Source: CAVWDU01 sp963753815 (GTDB lineage Bacteria; Pseudomonadota; Gammaproteobacteria; Pseudomonadales; Halieaceae). From it: 64,000 nucleotides of DNA. The translations under genes and the position numbers were made by a program. This document shows positions 35,016 through 44,398 of this stretch, piece by piece. Within the stretch, counting starts at the first letter, position 1. Every line of letters starts with the position of its first letter. The notes under the pieces were generated by a model. The model was not told where the DNA came from and did not search any database. It saw only the letters and a list, made by a program, of their open reading frames with translations. Location: contig CAVWDU010000004.1 in NCBI GenBank assembly GCA_963753815.1, forward strand, positions 1,054,001 through 1,118,000. The letters are read 5' to 3'.

Positions 35016-36659
35016 CTACATCGGGACGAAAAAGAAATCCCCGACCTCGTGCCCTGCGCCCTTGATGACCTTGTACTCGGCCTCCTGGCTGAATCCACTG
35101 GCTGAAGACTGTCGTTTCACCCGGTCGTCGATCGCCGCATAGAGTTGCGGGCCCGAGAGAATCCGGTCATTTTCACGCAACACTTCCAGCAATGCAGCGG
35201 CAAAAACCGAGTGGCCGGACTGGCCGTTGTCCAGCACCGGCCGGTCCCCGCCCGAGGCCAGCAGCAGCCGGGACCGCTTGGGAAGCTTGTAACGCAGGAA
35301 CTCGTCGGTATACTGCGGCGCGCCCTGCAGCATGAGATAGCTCGGCGCGTCCGAGAGCAGCCCGGCGTAGCAGGAGTCCGCGACCACCATGACCCGCTTG
35401 GCCCTGAGCCTGCTCAAATGGCCGGTGACAAATTCATTGGAGACCCAGAACGTGTCCCGCGGCGGCGCATCGGCGTTGACCGGCAGCCAGTAACCACTCT
35501 CGAAATCGCCGGTCTTGATACGGGCACCGTGCCCTGCGTAGTAGATTAGCAGGTTATCGTCCTCGTCCAGTTTGGTGTTCAGATCGTTGATGGTCTCCAT
35601 GACCTGGACGTTGGTCGCATCGAGTAACACCTCCACCGAAAAGCCGTACTTGTCGCGCAGTAACTCGGCCATTTCCAGCGCATCATTCTGGGGCGTATCG
35701 AGGTCCTCGATGTTGGCATACTGCTGGTTTCCGATCACAAGCGCGAAATAACGGCCAAATTCGATGTCCCCGGCGCGCACTGTGCGTGCTGGTGTGCTGG
35801 CGATTGCTGCCGCGACGGCTGCTGGATCCCGGTACTTGGGCAGGGCCGCCAGTTGCTGCCGGGATTCGCTGCGCTCCGCTTCCAGGGCGTCGATCCAGAG
35901 TCGCAGATCCTTTATTTCCCGCTCCAGTCGATCGCGCTCATCCGTGTTGGGAAGCGCCTGTGCCGTCGCGGGTTGGGTGCTCTGCTGTCTTTGCTGTTCC
36001 TGTAGCCGCTGGAGGTCGCGTTCCAGCTTCCGGATGCGGGCATCCCGCTCCTCGATGCTCTCCCGCAACCGGGCCTGCAGCTCCCTGGTCTCCTCATTCG
36101 CCAGGGATTGGTAGACCACGCTGTCCTCAGGTATGCCCCAGGCTTTGCGGTACCAGTTCAGCGCCTCCAGCTTGTCCTTCTCGACGCCCTTACCCTGCTC
36201 ATATAGCGTTCCGAGATTGAACTGGGCCCGGGTGTTACCCTGTTGCGCCGCTTTTTCGTACCACAGCGCGGCGGCCTGATAATTGGGCTCACCGCCCAGC
36301 CCGCGCTCGTAGATTTCACCCACGTAGGTTTGTGCTTCCGCATTTCCAGCCTGCGCCTCGGGCATCCACACCGCGAGCGATGTCTTGTAGCTGGCGCGGT
36401 CGTAGGCCGTATACTCCCCGCCGCGCAGTGAACAGTCGGCCACCGTGGTGCGTATCGGCTGCCGCTGGGTGACGTAGGAGGTGTTACCAATCTGGCGTAC
36501 CTGGCCCGGCAACAGACAATCGACAACCTGCAGGTCGGCGACGCGCTGGTTCTGGGGGATCGCGGCGGTACCGTCACCCGGTTCGGTGGCGCAGCCAGCC
36601 AACAGCGGCAGCAGGACTGCTGCCAGCAGGCGCAGACATGTCAGCCCCGGTCCGCACAC
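35016..36659 (-). CDS. Caspase-fold (C14) lipoprotein with Sel1 repeats
   Basis: The protein has a lipoprotein signal (LRLLAAVLLPLLAGC). Two Sel1-type TPR units follow (AQTYVGEIYERGLGG and AQFNLGTLYEQGKGV), then a coiled coil. The C-terminal caspase domain starts near RYFALVIGNQQYANI. Catalytic His lies in YYAGHG and Cys in VVADSCYAG, so the site is intact. Such proteins cleave after basic or acidic residues; this one's target is unknown. It is downstream of the Ser/Thr kinase on the same strand. Start: GTG 36659, which puts the lipobox at residue 23; the frame is open to 36836, so the start is uncertain. The 300 bases up to the kinase stop hold nothing else clear. Confidence 0.8.
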   Translation of the reverse strand: MCGPGLTCLRLLAAVLLPLLAGCATEPGDGTAAIPQNQRVADLQVVDCLLPGQVRQIGNTSYVTQRQPIRTTVADCSLRGGEYTAYDRASYKTSLAVWMPEAQAGNAEAQTYVGEIYERGLGGEPNYQAAALWYEKAAQQGNTRAQFNLGTLYEQGKGVEKDKLEALNWYRKAWGIPEDSVVYQSLANEETRELQARLRESIEERDARIRKLERDLQRLQEQQRQQSTQPATAQALPNTDERDRLEREIKDLRLWIDALEAERSESRQQLAALPKYRDPAAVAAAIASTPARTVRAGDIEFGRYFALVIGNQQYANIEDLDTPQNDALEMAELLRDKYGFSVEVLLDATNVQVMETINDLNTKLDEDDNLLIYYAGHGARIKTGDFESGYWLPVNADAPPRDTFWVSNEFVTGHLSRLRAKRVMVVADSCYAGLLSDAPSYLMLQGAPQYTDEFLRYKLPKRSRLLLASGGDRPVLDNGQSGHSVFAAALLEVLRENDRILSGPQLYAAIDDRVKRQSSASGFSQEAEYKVIKGAGHEVGDFFFVPM

Positions 36660-36959
36660 GGGTGCCGGCTGGCGTTGGATTGAAGAGAAACGTAGCACGT
36701 CGAAGCACCCCGCAGGCCATACCTGAAAACTCGGGCCCGTCCGGCAATCAAGGCGACCCGGGGCAGTCCGACACGGGCTCCATGATGGCGCCGACAGGCG
36801 CTCCCCGAGTATCTTCCTGAACGTGGCGCGGGTCAAGTCAGCCAGCAGGCGTATCCGCTCCCATCGTCAGGCACGCCGAGGCCGACCTCACCGCGAGCAG
36901 ACAACTTGCACGGTTAAGCCACTCGGCGCTGCGACTGGCCGGCGCCCGCCGGCAAGGTT

Positions 36960-38417
36960 TTACCGCTCCAGTCGCCGTTGCAGATCATCCTGCAGATTCA
37001 CCAGTTCGGACCGTGTTTCCAGCGCCTCGTAGCTGAGCAGCACGGAAACCTGCTGCAATCGCGCCTCGAGACTTTCGCGATCGCTGCCCACCGGCTGATC
37101 GACGACAGCCTCGACAATAGCGTCAAGGCCGGCCTTGGCGTCCGAATTAAACGGATGAATATCGTGCGCCCTGCTGAAATACTGCAGGGCGCCGTTGTAA
37201 TCCTGCAGGCCCATCGCTACCCAGCCCTCGTCAACAGCCCAGCGGAAGTCGGCTTGCGCCTGTGCCGGCAGCCGGTCGAACGGCACCTCCGGCAACCGCT
37301 CCGAGGGTCCCTGCAGCACCGCCCACAGCAGTGCCACGCCGAGTGCTGCTGAGATAAGTCCAAGCGCCAGGGGCAACGGGCTGCGAGCGGAAAATGACGC
37401 GAGAAATTCAGTGCCGTCCTGCGGTCGAACGGCCCGATCCAGGGACAGGCTTTGTTGCAAAGCCCGCCAGCGCCGGCGGCCGAGCCCGCCCGGTCGCGTG
37501 ACCTTCATCCCCTGTTCCCTTGCGGTGAGTGCCGGCTGCTTTGACGACAGTGCCTCGCGGTAGGGGTGTTTGCCCGTGTACAGCTCGTAGGCGATGACAC
37601 CCAGCGCATACACGTCATCGGACGGATGCGGCGGCTTACGCTCGAACATCTCGCAGGATGCGTACGCCGGCGTCATCGCGGCGATACGGCCCGCGTCGAA
37701 TTCGTCGTGGTCGGCGCCGGGCAGCAGGCGGGCAATACCGAAATCAAGAATTTTTACATCGCCGTCCTCGGTAACAAAGACATTGGAGGGCTTGAGGTCG
37801 CAGTGGACGATTCCACGTCGATGCGCGTAGGCCAGCCCGTCTGCGATTTCAGTCACTATCCGGGTGGCTTCCTCATGGTCTTCAAGTCCCTCCTTCGAAC
37901 GTCGCAGCAACCTGTCGAGCGGTTCACCCTTGAGTTCCTCCATCTGCGCGAATGGTAGCCGGGTATCCCGGTCGATCTGGAAATCGTGAATGATCGCTAT
38001 ATGCGGGTGAGCGAGCGCCTGCGCTTTCTTGGTCTCGCGCTGGAGTGTTATCCAGGCCTCCGGATTCTTGCTGAACTCGGCGCCGAGAATCTTGATTGCG
38101 ACGTAGGGGTTCGGGTCCCGGGCCTGTTCCTTGACCAGGTCACGGGCCCGGTACACCACGTTCATACCGCCCCGACCCAGCAACTTCTCCAATACGAAAC
38201 GCTGGTCGATGACCGTGCCGAGTTCTACCCCGGGCTGCCTGGAACGCTGGGACTCGGGTGAAGTGGGGTGGGTATGCGGTTGACTGCTGTCCTGGACCTG
38301 GGTGAGTTTGAGGGACTCGTTGACGGTTTCACCATCGCCGAAGTAACTGCCGTGGGTGGAGCGCCTAGCGCTGCCAGACGGCTTCGAGTCGCTCTTGTCG
38401 CTGCCGTTGCCCGCCAT
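36960..38417 (-). CDS. ppkA: Membrane Ser/Thr protein kinase, probable T6SS PpkA
   Basis: The 485-residue protein has a Ser-rich N-terminal tail and a Hanks-type kinase domain (about 70-330). Visible motifs are GRGGMNVVYRA (ATP loop), VAIKIL (Lys), HCDLKPSN (catalytic loop), DFGIA and YALGVIAYELYTG. The usual HRD arginine is Cys here, making it a non-RD kinase; the catalytic Asp remains. A membrane span (LPLALGLISAALGVALLWAVL) and a TPR-like outer part (QDYNGALQYFSRAHDIHPF) follow. With PppA, TagH and TagF nearby it probably runs the T6SS threonine switch. The start is ATG 38417 with AGGGA upstream. It follows the P-type ATPase gene by 38 bases. Confidence 0.85.
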   Translation of the reverse strand: MAGNGSDKSDSKPSGSARRSTHGSYFGDGETVNESLKLTQVQDSSQPHTHPTSPESQRSRQPGVELGTVIDQRFVLEKLLGRGGMNVVYRARDLVKEQARDPNPYVAIKILGAEFSKNPEAWITLQRETKKAQALAHPHIAIIHDFQIDRDTRLPFAQMEELKGEPLDRLLRRSKEGLEDHEEATRIVTEIADGLAYAHRRGIVHCDLKPSNVFVTEDGDVKILDFGIARLLPGADHDEFDAGRIAAMTPAYASCEMFERKPPHPSDDVYALGVIAYELYTGKHPYREALSSKQPALTAREQGMKVTRPGGLGRRRWRALQQSLSLDRAVRPQDGTEFLASFSARSPLPLALGLISAALGVALLWAVLQGPSERLPEVPFDRLPAQAQADFRWAVDEGWVAMGLQDYNGALQYFSRAHDIHPFNSDAKAGLDAIVEAVVDQPVGSDRESLEARLQQVSVLLSYEALETRSELVNLQDDLQRRLER

Positions 38418-38455
38418 CACCAAGTCCCTGCATTTTGTCGTCTGCCCTCACGAGT

Positions 38456-41230
38456 CTACTCCGACCCATGGCCATTTTGTAGCGAACCCGCGCCCGTCCT
38501 TTTCCTGGCCCCGCGGCCCCGCGCGCTCCCAAACAGGCGCCGCACGAGTTTGTCCAGTTCAATAGCACAGAAACTGGGAAAGAATGCCAGCAGGATCAGT
38601 GGCCACCATTCACTCGGGAAGGGTGCAGTGCGAAAAATTTCCGCGGCCGGTGGCCAGGCAGTGGGCAGCAGTCGGATGAGGACGCTAAGAACGATACCAC
38701 CCAGCAGCCAGGGATTACCCAGGGGGTTGAGGGTGAAGGCCGATGCGTAGACCGAACGCGCGGATACCACGTAGCCGAAGTGCGCGAGCAGGATCGCCCA
38801 GAACGCCGCTGTCTGGGCCTGGGTCAGCAACAGGCTGTCCACCAGCACACCGTCCACGACTGCGGGTGCGCCGAAGTGGTAGTAGATCAGAAACCCTGGC
38901 AATGAAATCGACAGGCCCATCAGGAGCACACGCTGCAGGAACAAACCGTCTATGATATGCGCATCCGCGGGACGCGGTGGCGATGACAGCAGGCCCTTCT
39001 CCTTGGACTCCATCATCAGCGGCATGGTGAGCAGAACCGAGTCCATCAGGTTTACCCACAGAATCTGGACTGGTTCGAGCACAAAGCGGGTAGCGAATAG
39101 CGGCACGGAGGAGGCCATCAGGATCGCGCCCATGATCAACAGCGCCTGGGCAGCATTGGTCGGCAGAGTGTACAAAATCGCCTTCTGCAGGTTGTTCCAG
39201 GCGTGCCTCCCCTCCTCGACCGCAGCCACTATCGTTGCAAAGTTGTCGTCGGCCAGCACCATGTCCGAGGACTCCTTGGCCACTTCGGTACCGCTGATAC
39301 CCATGGCGATACCGATATCCGCCGCCTTGAGGGCGGGTGCGTCATTGACCCCGTCACCTGTCATCGCCACCACGTGTCCGGTATGCTGCAGCGCCTCCGC
39401 GATCGCCTTCTTGTGTTCGGGCGCTACCCGGGCAAACACCGAGACATGCTCAGCGCTGTCTCGCAGCTCACGCTCTTCGAGCTGTGACAGCTCCACGCCC
39501 GTGATAACCTGCCGGGCATCAATCCCCAGTTGCGCCGCGACGGCCTGGGCGGTGGCCGGATGGTCGCCAGTGATCATCACCGTCCTGATACCGGCACCGC
39601 GACACTGTTCCACGGCCTCGATGGCAGACTGCTTGGGCGGGTCGATCATCCCCTGCAGTCCGCCGAGACACAGGTCGTGCAGATCATCGTGCTGCAGGTC
39701 AGCACAGTCCATGGGCATCGTTTTGCTGGCAAACGCCAGGGTGCGCAGTGCATCACCGGCAAACGCCGCCGCCTGCTCGAGGGCGGCTTCCCGGTCCACC
39801 GGTTTGCACGAGCCGTCCAGGGCCGACTCCGTGCCGCACAGCGCGATCACAACCTCCGGCGCGCCCTTGACCAGGATTTTGCGCTCACTGCCGGTTGTGA
39901 CGAGAGCCGCCATGTACTTGGCGGTGGAGTCAAAAGGAATTTCCTGCAGCCGGTGCACCCCGTCCGCGACGATCCCCGCCTTCGCGCCAGCGACGCGCAG
40001 GGCAATTTCGGTAGGGTCACCGGTGCCGCCACCGGCGGCTGAGATATGTGCGTTATTGCAATGAAAACCGATCATGAGCAGGTCGACCAGACCGGGATGC
40101 TGGTGTACATCCAGCGCCTGTCCGGCGTGCTGGAAACCGCCTTCAATATCGTAGCCGGTGCCCGTGACCTGAACCACGGAACCACCCACGGCCACCTGGG
40201 TGACGGTCATGCGATTCTCAGTCAGCGTCCCGGTCTTGTCGGAGCAGATCACAGAGGTAGCGCCCAGCGTTTCAGCCGCGGGCAGCTTTCTTATCAGCGC
40301 CTTGCGCCCCGCCATCACCACGCCCGAGAGCGCCAGAATCGAGGTGACCAGCGCGGGTAGCATTTCCGGTATCGCGGCCACCACCAGCGATACCGCACCG
40401 AGAAAACTGTACGACGCCTGGTAGCCGAGGTAGATGCCATAAGCGAAATTGAATGTGCCGACGATCAGGATCGCGATGATCAGCGTATGCACGAATTCTT
40501 TCATCTTGCGCTGCAGTGGCGTCAACCCTGAATCAGCGGCCTTGACCATATCCGCGATACGCCCGAATACGGTATTCGCACCGGTCTCCACCACGACTGC
40601 CTTGGCCGCTCCCTGGGTGAGATAGGTGCCGGAAAAGCCGATGTTCTTCTGGTCCCCCGGTACCAGATCCTCCCCCGGCAGTGGCTCGATCGTCTTCTGC
40701 ACTGGGACCGACTCTCCGGTCAGTGACGACTCATCCACATGAATATTGCTCACCTCACAGAAGCGCACGTCCGCCGGAACCTTGTCGCCACCCTCGAGGA
40801 TCACCATATCTCCCGGCACCAGTTCTCGTGCCGGAATGCGGTGCTGCTGCCCTTCACGCATCACCAGGCATTCCTGCACCATCATGTTGCGCAGGGCATC
40901 GAGCGCCCCTTCAGCTTTGCCTTCCTGGACGAACCCCAGTACTGAATTGAGCAGGACCACGCTGACGATCACAATGGTATCCGGGAGCATGTGGTTACCC
41001 ATGGCCGTGAGTACCGCGGTCACCACGGCCGTCGCCAGCAGGATGATGACCATGGGATCGTTGAACTGGCGCAGGAAACGCACCCACGCCGGGGTCTTGC
41101 GGAACGCAATCTCGTTGGGGCCGCTGGCCTCCAGCCTGCGGGCGGCCACCGGGGCACTCAGGCCATCGGGCCCGGTTTCCAGTTTTTCGACGACGGTTTC
41201 GACGGGCAGTCCATACCACGGATCGCTCAC
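38456..41230 (-). CDS. P-type cation-transporting ATPase (P2-type, Ca2+-like)
   Basis: The 924-residue pump has the full P2 layout. An N-terminal cation-ATPase domain (DPWYGLPVETVVEKLE) is followed by the actuator loop (ESSLTGES) and TM4 with AAIPEMLPALVT, where Ca2+ pumps have PEGLP. The phosphorylation site CSDKTGTLTENRMT, ATP-binding KGAPEVV, hinge MTGDGVNDAPALKAADIG and a six-span C-terminal domain follow. It is closest to bacterial Ca2+/Mn2+ exporters; the ion cannot be fixed from sequence. The start is GTG 41230 with GGAGGA ten bases upstream; an extension to 41332 is rejected. It appears to be first in a minus-strand set ATPase-kinase-caspase. Confidence 0.93.
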   Translation of the reverse strand: MSDPWYGLPVETVVEKLETGPDGLSAPVAARRLEASGPNEIAFRKTPAWVRFLRQFNDPMVIILLATAVVTAVLTAMGNHMLPDTIVIVSVVLLNSVLGFVQEGKAEGALDALRNMMVQECLVMREGQQHRIPARELVPGDMVILEGGDKVPADVRFCEVSNIHVDESSLTGESVPVQKTIEPLPGEDLVPGDQKNIGFSGTYLTQGAAKAVVVETGANTVFGRIADMVKAADSGLTPLQRKMKEFVHTLIIAILIVGTFNFAYGIYLGYQASYSFLGAVSLVVAAIPEMLPALVTSILALSGVVMAGRKALIRKLPAAETLGATSVICSDKTGTLTENRMTVTQVAVGGSVVQVTGTGYDIEGGFQHAGQALDVHQHPGLVDLLMIGFHCNNAHISAAGGGTGDPTEIALRVAGAKAGIVADGVHRLQEIPFDSTAKYMAALVTTGSERKILVKGAPEVVIALCGTESALDGSCKPVDREAALEQAAAFAGDALRTLAFASKTMPMDCADLQHDDLHDLCLGGLQGMIDPPKQSAIEAVEQCRGAGIRTVMITGDHPATAQAVAAQLGIDARQVITGVELSQLEERELRDSAEHVSVFARVAPEHKKAIAEALQHTGHVVAMTGDGVNDAPALKAADIGIAMGISGTEVAKESSDMVLADDNFATIVAAVEEGRHAWNNLQKAILYTLPTNAAQALLIMGAILMASSVPLFATRFVLEPVQILWVNLMDSVLLTMPLMMESKEKGLLSSPPRPADAHIIDGLFLQRVLLMGLSISLPGFLIYYHFGAPAVVDGVLVDSLLLTQAQTAAFWAILLAHFGYVVSARSVYASAFTLNPLGNPWLLGGIVLSVLIRLLPTAWPPAAEIFRTAPFPSEWWPLILLAFFPSFCAIELDKLVRRLFGSARGRGARKRTGAGSLQNGHGSE

Positions 41231-41478
41231 GATGGGGTTTCCTCCAGGGCAGGTCGGTGGGTCAGCGGGGCGCACGCTCGGTTTATCACAGTGTAGTATC
41301 CATTTCCGGCGAGCGATGATGACGACGATCAAGCTGCGGGCAGATAGCCCGGCGGCGACTCCCGGGGCGAGTGGGTGCCCCGGGCGGCGCGCGCCAGCGC
41401 CGGGTAATAAACTTGAGCCGAGGCTGACTGTTGGGTAGTCTTGCGAGTGCCTTTCCTGCCTGGTTTCCCGTGTCGTCC

Positions 41479-42414
41479 ATGCCCCCTGCCGTTATGGTGA
41501 TCCGCATTTTGCTGGCCGCATTGGGCGGCAGTACAGGCGCGACTGTCGATGCGGAAGTACGCCTGGGTAATCTTGCACCGCTGCAGGTATCCGGGGATGC
41601 ATCGGCGGGGCTTGAATACGACAGCAACGTCTCGGTGGAGGAAGTCGACCGCAGCAGTAATGAGAGCGACTACGCGGCTACCTTCGAGGCGGGTATCGGC
41701 GCAAGGCAACCCCTGCCGCTGAATACGTCACTGCAACTGACCTACGATTTCAGCACCAGTCTCTACAAGACCTTTTCCGAGGTGAATCGCCAAACGCACA
41801 TTCTGAGCAGCGCGTTCACCTGGAAAACCGATGTAATCGATTCCGACCTATCGGTCTATTACATCAACTCGAGGCTCGACGGAGACCGATTCCTTGAATT
41901 GTATCGCGTGTCACCCGCGCTCTCGGGCTTCCTGTCCCGCCGCTGGTTCGCACGCGCGGCCTACGTCTACCAGGAAAAAACCGTCGCCGAACGCGAACTG
42001 CGGGACGCTACCACCAACAGCGGGGAATTCGACCTGTACTTTTTTGCGCGGGGTCTGCGTCAATACCTGAACCTCGGGTACCGCTACAAGGACGAAGACG
42101 CGCAGGCCGCGCAGCTGGACTTTCGTTCCGACAGCTTCAAGCTGCGCTACGTTCAACGCATCGACGCGTGGTCAAAACTGCTGAAACTCGAGCTGTCCTG
42201 GCGTTATGAGGATAGGGATTACCTGTCGGAGACCCCGAGTATCGGGGAGCAGCGCAAGGACGATCGTCACCGCCTGGGCGTGGACCTCGAGATTCCCCTC
42301 GGCGAGCGCAGCGCGGTGCAGGTGTACTTCGGCCATGGAGACTACGACTCCAACCTCCAGAGGGTGGATTACCGCCAGAACATTGCCGGTACGCGGCTGG
42401 TCTACCGCTGGTGA
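41479..42414 (+). CDS. Outer-membrane beta-barrel protein next to the S8 protease
   Basis: The protein of about 311 residues has a hydrophobic leader (MVIRILLAALGG) and then a run of amphipathic strands typical of a barrel (LQLTYDFSTSLYK, FARAAYVYQEKTV, YLNLGYRYKDED, LKLELSWRYEDRDYL). It ends in TRLVYRW, with an aromatic last residue as barrels have. It resembles porin-like or OMP-family proteins found near secreted enzymes; I cannot name a family. ATG 41479 is the start used; ATG 41494 and TTG 41431 are alternatives. It is convergent with the protease gene, 14 bases apart, so no shared transcript. Confidence 0.65.
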   Translation: MPPAVMVIRILLAALGGSTGATVDAEVRLGNLAPLQVSGDASAGLEYDSNVSVEEVDRSSNESDYAATFEAGIGARQPLPLNTSLQLTYDFSTSLYKTFSEVNRQTHILSSAFTWKTDVIDSDLSVYYINSRLDGDRFLELYRVSPALSGFLSRRWFARAAYVYQEKTVAERELRDATTNSGEFDLYFFARGLRQYLNLGYRYKDEDAQAAQLDFRSDSFKLRYVQRIDAWSKLLKLELSWRYEDRDYLSETPSIGEQRKDDRHRLGVDLEIPLGERSAVQVYFGHGDYDSNLQRVDYRQNIAGTRLVYRW

Positions 42415-42428
42415 TACGGCGACGCCGT

Positions 42429-44222
42429 TCAGGCCCCGGGGGTCAGCAGGCCGTAGCCGTAGATCTCGTCCCTGCCGGGCGGCCCGAGGTCTTTGGCCGC
42501 AGCGCGCAGGAACTGGATGACGTTCTGATCGGGCCGGATCTGTTTGAGTCTCGCCGCAGCCGTCACCGCGAAAGGTACCGCGAAGGAGGTGCCTGAGGAC
42601 GCTGTGTAACCGCCACCGACCCTGGCGTGTAACACGCCGACGCCGGGGGCCGCCAGATCGAGATAGTCCCCACGGTTCGCCAATCGATAGGCTTTTCCAG
42701 ACCTGTCCACGGCAGTGACCGCGACCACAGAATTGTAGGCCGCCGGATACATGGGGGCGGCTATAGGCCCGCCGTTCCCGGCGGCTGCCAGCACTGTCAC
42801 GTCGCGGTCAGCGGCGCGCTTGAGCGCGGTTTCGAGCAGCCGGTTAGGGGGGCCCGCGAGACTCAGGTTGATCACGTCGACGCCGGTCGATACCAGCCAG
42901 TCCAAAGCCCGCACAAGGCTAACCGTGCTCGCGATCTCACCGTGCCGGTCGTCAGTTTCGAATACCGCTGCCGCGTAGAGCTGCGCCCTGGGCGCAAGTC
43001 CGCGAAACTCCGCGTCATTGCCCATCAGGATCGACGCGATCGCGGTGCCGTGGAAGGCCGGCAGATCGGCGCCTTTCGGGGTGAAAGACCGGCTCTCGAT
43101 ACGACTATTCCTGAAGGCCGGGTGAGTGGTGTCGACGCGGCTGTCGATCATACCCACCCGCAGTTCCATGGCATCGATATCGTCCGGGAAATTAATCGCA
43201 GCGCGTGGACCGATCTCGGCACCCGGCTCAACGATGCCCGGGCTGCCGGCGGTGTAATAATGGTTGATATCGACCTCGGCCCGATCTTCACCGACCACGT
43301 CGACAACGCCCTGGCGCACCTTCGAGATATCAAAACTCGAAGGCGCTGCCACCTCGGCGAGGCGCAGCCCCATGCCAGGCAGGTCGGTGACCCGATCAAA
43401 CAGGTAACCCTCCATCGCCAGTTCGGTAAACACCTCCGGTTCGGCCATCACCAGCCAATGCTCGCTGTTGATCCTCCGTTCGTCTACTTCAAGCTCGGTT
43501 TCGATACGATCCAGGATCGTATCGATATGGCCCTCGAGCCGATCTTCCACGGCGTCGGCCACCGCTTCCTCGACACTGCTCTCCAGCCCGGCCTCAACGG
43601 CACCGGAAACCGTCGACTCAACCGATTCTTCCACGGCGTCCTGAACAGCCTCTGCCACGGACTCCTCCACAGCGGCCTCGACACCCTCTTCAACCTGTTC
43701 TGCCACTGCCTGGGCGACAGCCTCCTCAACCTCGACCTCGACAGCCTCCTCAACTTCCTCTTCGAGACTGTCCTCTAAACTCGCCTCGACGTCGCTCTCG
43801 ACATCGGCGACCACAACCTCCTCCACTGCGTCCTCGACCGAGACCTCCAGGGTCGCTTCGACGGATTGCGCCACCGCGTCCTCCACCTCGGCCTCGAGGC
43901 TTTCCTCGGCCCGCGCCTCCACTTCGGCTTCGACGTTGGCCGCTATGGCGTCCTCGAGGCTGTCATCGATGCTGTCCTCGATGATATTCTCGATATCATC
44001 CTCAATTTCGTCCTGCACGTCTTCCTCGACGTTTTCCTCGAGTTGCACCTCTATGCGACGGGCCAGACGGGATTCAATGAGGGCTTCGAAATTTCCGCTG
44101 ACGGTGCCGCCGACGGTGAGATCGGCGTACGCAACTGGCGCCAGTAGCCCCAGCAATCCGCCCAAGAGCGCCGTCACACCCGCCATGGCGAGCCCACAGC
44201 GTGAGCCTTGCGAAGTTCGCAC
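42429..44222 (-). CDS. Secreted S8 (subtilisin-like) protease with acidic tetrapeptide-repeat stalk
   Basis: The 597-residue protein has a signal peptide (about 1-33, MAGVTALLGGLLGLLAPVAYA). A 196-residue strictly periodic acidic segment (45-240) follows, then a S8 protease domain. The catalytic residues are present: Asp360 (GMIDSRVD), His391 (HGTAIAS), Ser546 (SSGTSFAVP), and oxyanion Asn483 (AAAGNGG). The Asp motif reads DSR rather than the usual D-[ST]-G. The C-terminal residues 580-597 (IYGYGLLTPGA) resemble the normal end of the family. The start is GTG 44222, kept because it gives the n-region Arg; ATG 44186 is an alternative. It is divergent from the ECF sigma operon, so co-regulation is likely. 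Confidence 0.9.
   Translation of the reverse strand: MRTSQGSRCGLAMAGVTALLGGLLGLLAPVAYADLTVGGTVSGNFEALIESRLARRIEVQLEENVEEDVQDEIEDDIENIIEDSIDDSLEDAIAANVEAEVEARAEESLEAEVEDAVAQSVEATLEVSVEDAVEEVVVADVESDVEASLEDSLEEEVEEAVEVEVEEAVAQAVAEQVEEGVEAAVEESVAEAVQDAVEESVESTVSGAVEAGLESSVEEAVADAVEDRLEGHIDTILDRIETELEVDERRINSEHWLVMAEPEVFTELAMEGYLFDRVTDLPGMGLRLAEVAAPSSFDISKVRQGVVDVVGEDRAEVDINHYYTAGSPGIVEPGAEIGPRAAINFPDDIDAMELRVGMIDSRVDTTHPAFRNSRIESRSFTPKGADLPAFHGTAIASILMGNDAEFRGLAPRAQLYAAAVFETDDRHGEIASTVSLVRALDWLVSTGVDVINLSLAGPPNRLLETALKRAADRDVTVLAAAGNGGPIAAPMYPAAYNSVVAVTAVDRSGKAYRLANRGDYLDLAAPGVGVLHARVGGGYTASSGTSFAVPFAVTAAARLKQIRPDQNVIQFLRAAAKDLGPPGRDEIYGYGLLTPGA
43503..44090 (-). repeat. 49 tandem acidic tetrapeptides (V/I/L-E-x-x)
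   Basis: From residue 45 to 240 of the S8 protease every fourth residue is Val, Ile or Leu, with one Phe at the start and one Ala inside, and no phase slip over 49 units. Sample units are VEED, IEDD, LEDA, VEAE, VEEA, VAQA, VEES and VEAG. Positions two to four are mostly Glu, Asp, Ala and Ser, so the net charge is strongly negative. At DNA level the period is 12 bases but codons vary, so the pattern is kept at protein level. Confidence 0.95.
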
Positions 44223-44340
44223 CCCCGCCCGTTGCTACGCGTTTCATTTTTCGTGTGCTCACTGCAGACACCTGTGTGATCCTGTTCCTGTCGCCGCCGG
44301 TAACGCTCTCATCTGTAATAACGCATCGCCAAAAGAATAA

Positions 44341-44355
44341 TTCCATCAGATGGAA
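44341..44355. promoter_or_regulatory. 15-bp palindrome in the protease/sigma divergent region
   Basis: TTCCATC, A, GATGGAA is a perfect 7-bp inverted repeat, 44 bases before the sigma gene start and about 120 bases from the protease start. It is a candidate operator shared by both directions. No binding protein can be named. Confidence 0.4.
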
Positions 44356-44398
44356 TAGAATCCCCAGTCCGAACGTCACCCTACACAACAGGAGTAGT

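Noticed and set aside
38952..40064. Long plus-strand frame opposite the P-type ATPase
   Set aside because: It is Ser/Ala/Arg-rich with no family similarity, and the opposite strand carries every P-type ATPase motif.
42942..43778. Plus-strand frame opposite the S8 protease
   Set aside because: It is the mirror of the regular codon pattern of the tetrapeptide repeat; no start signal or domain.
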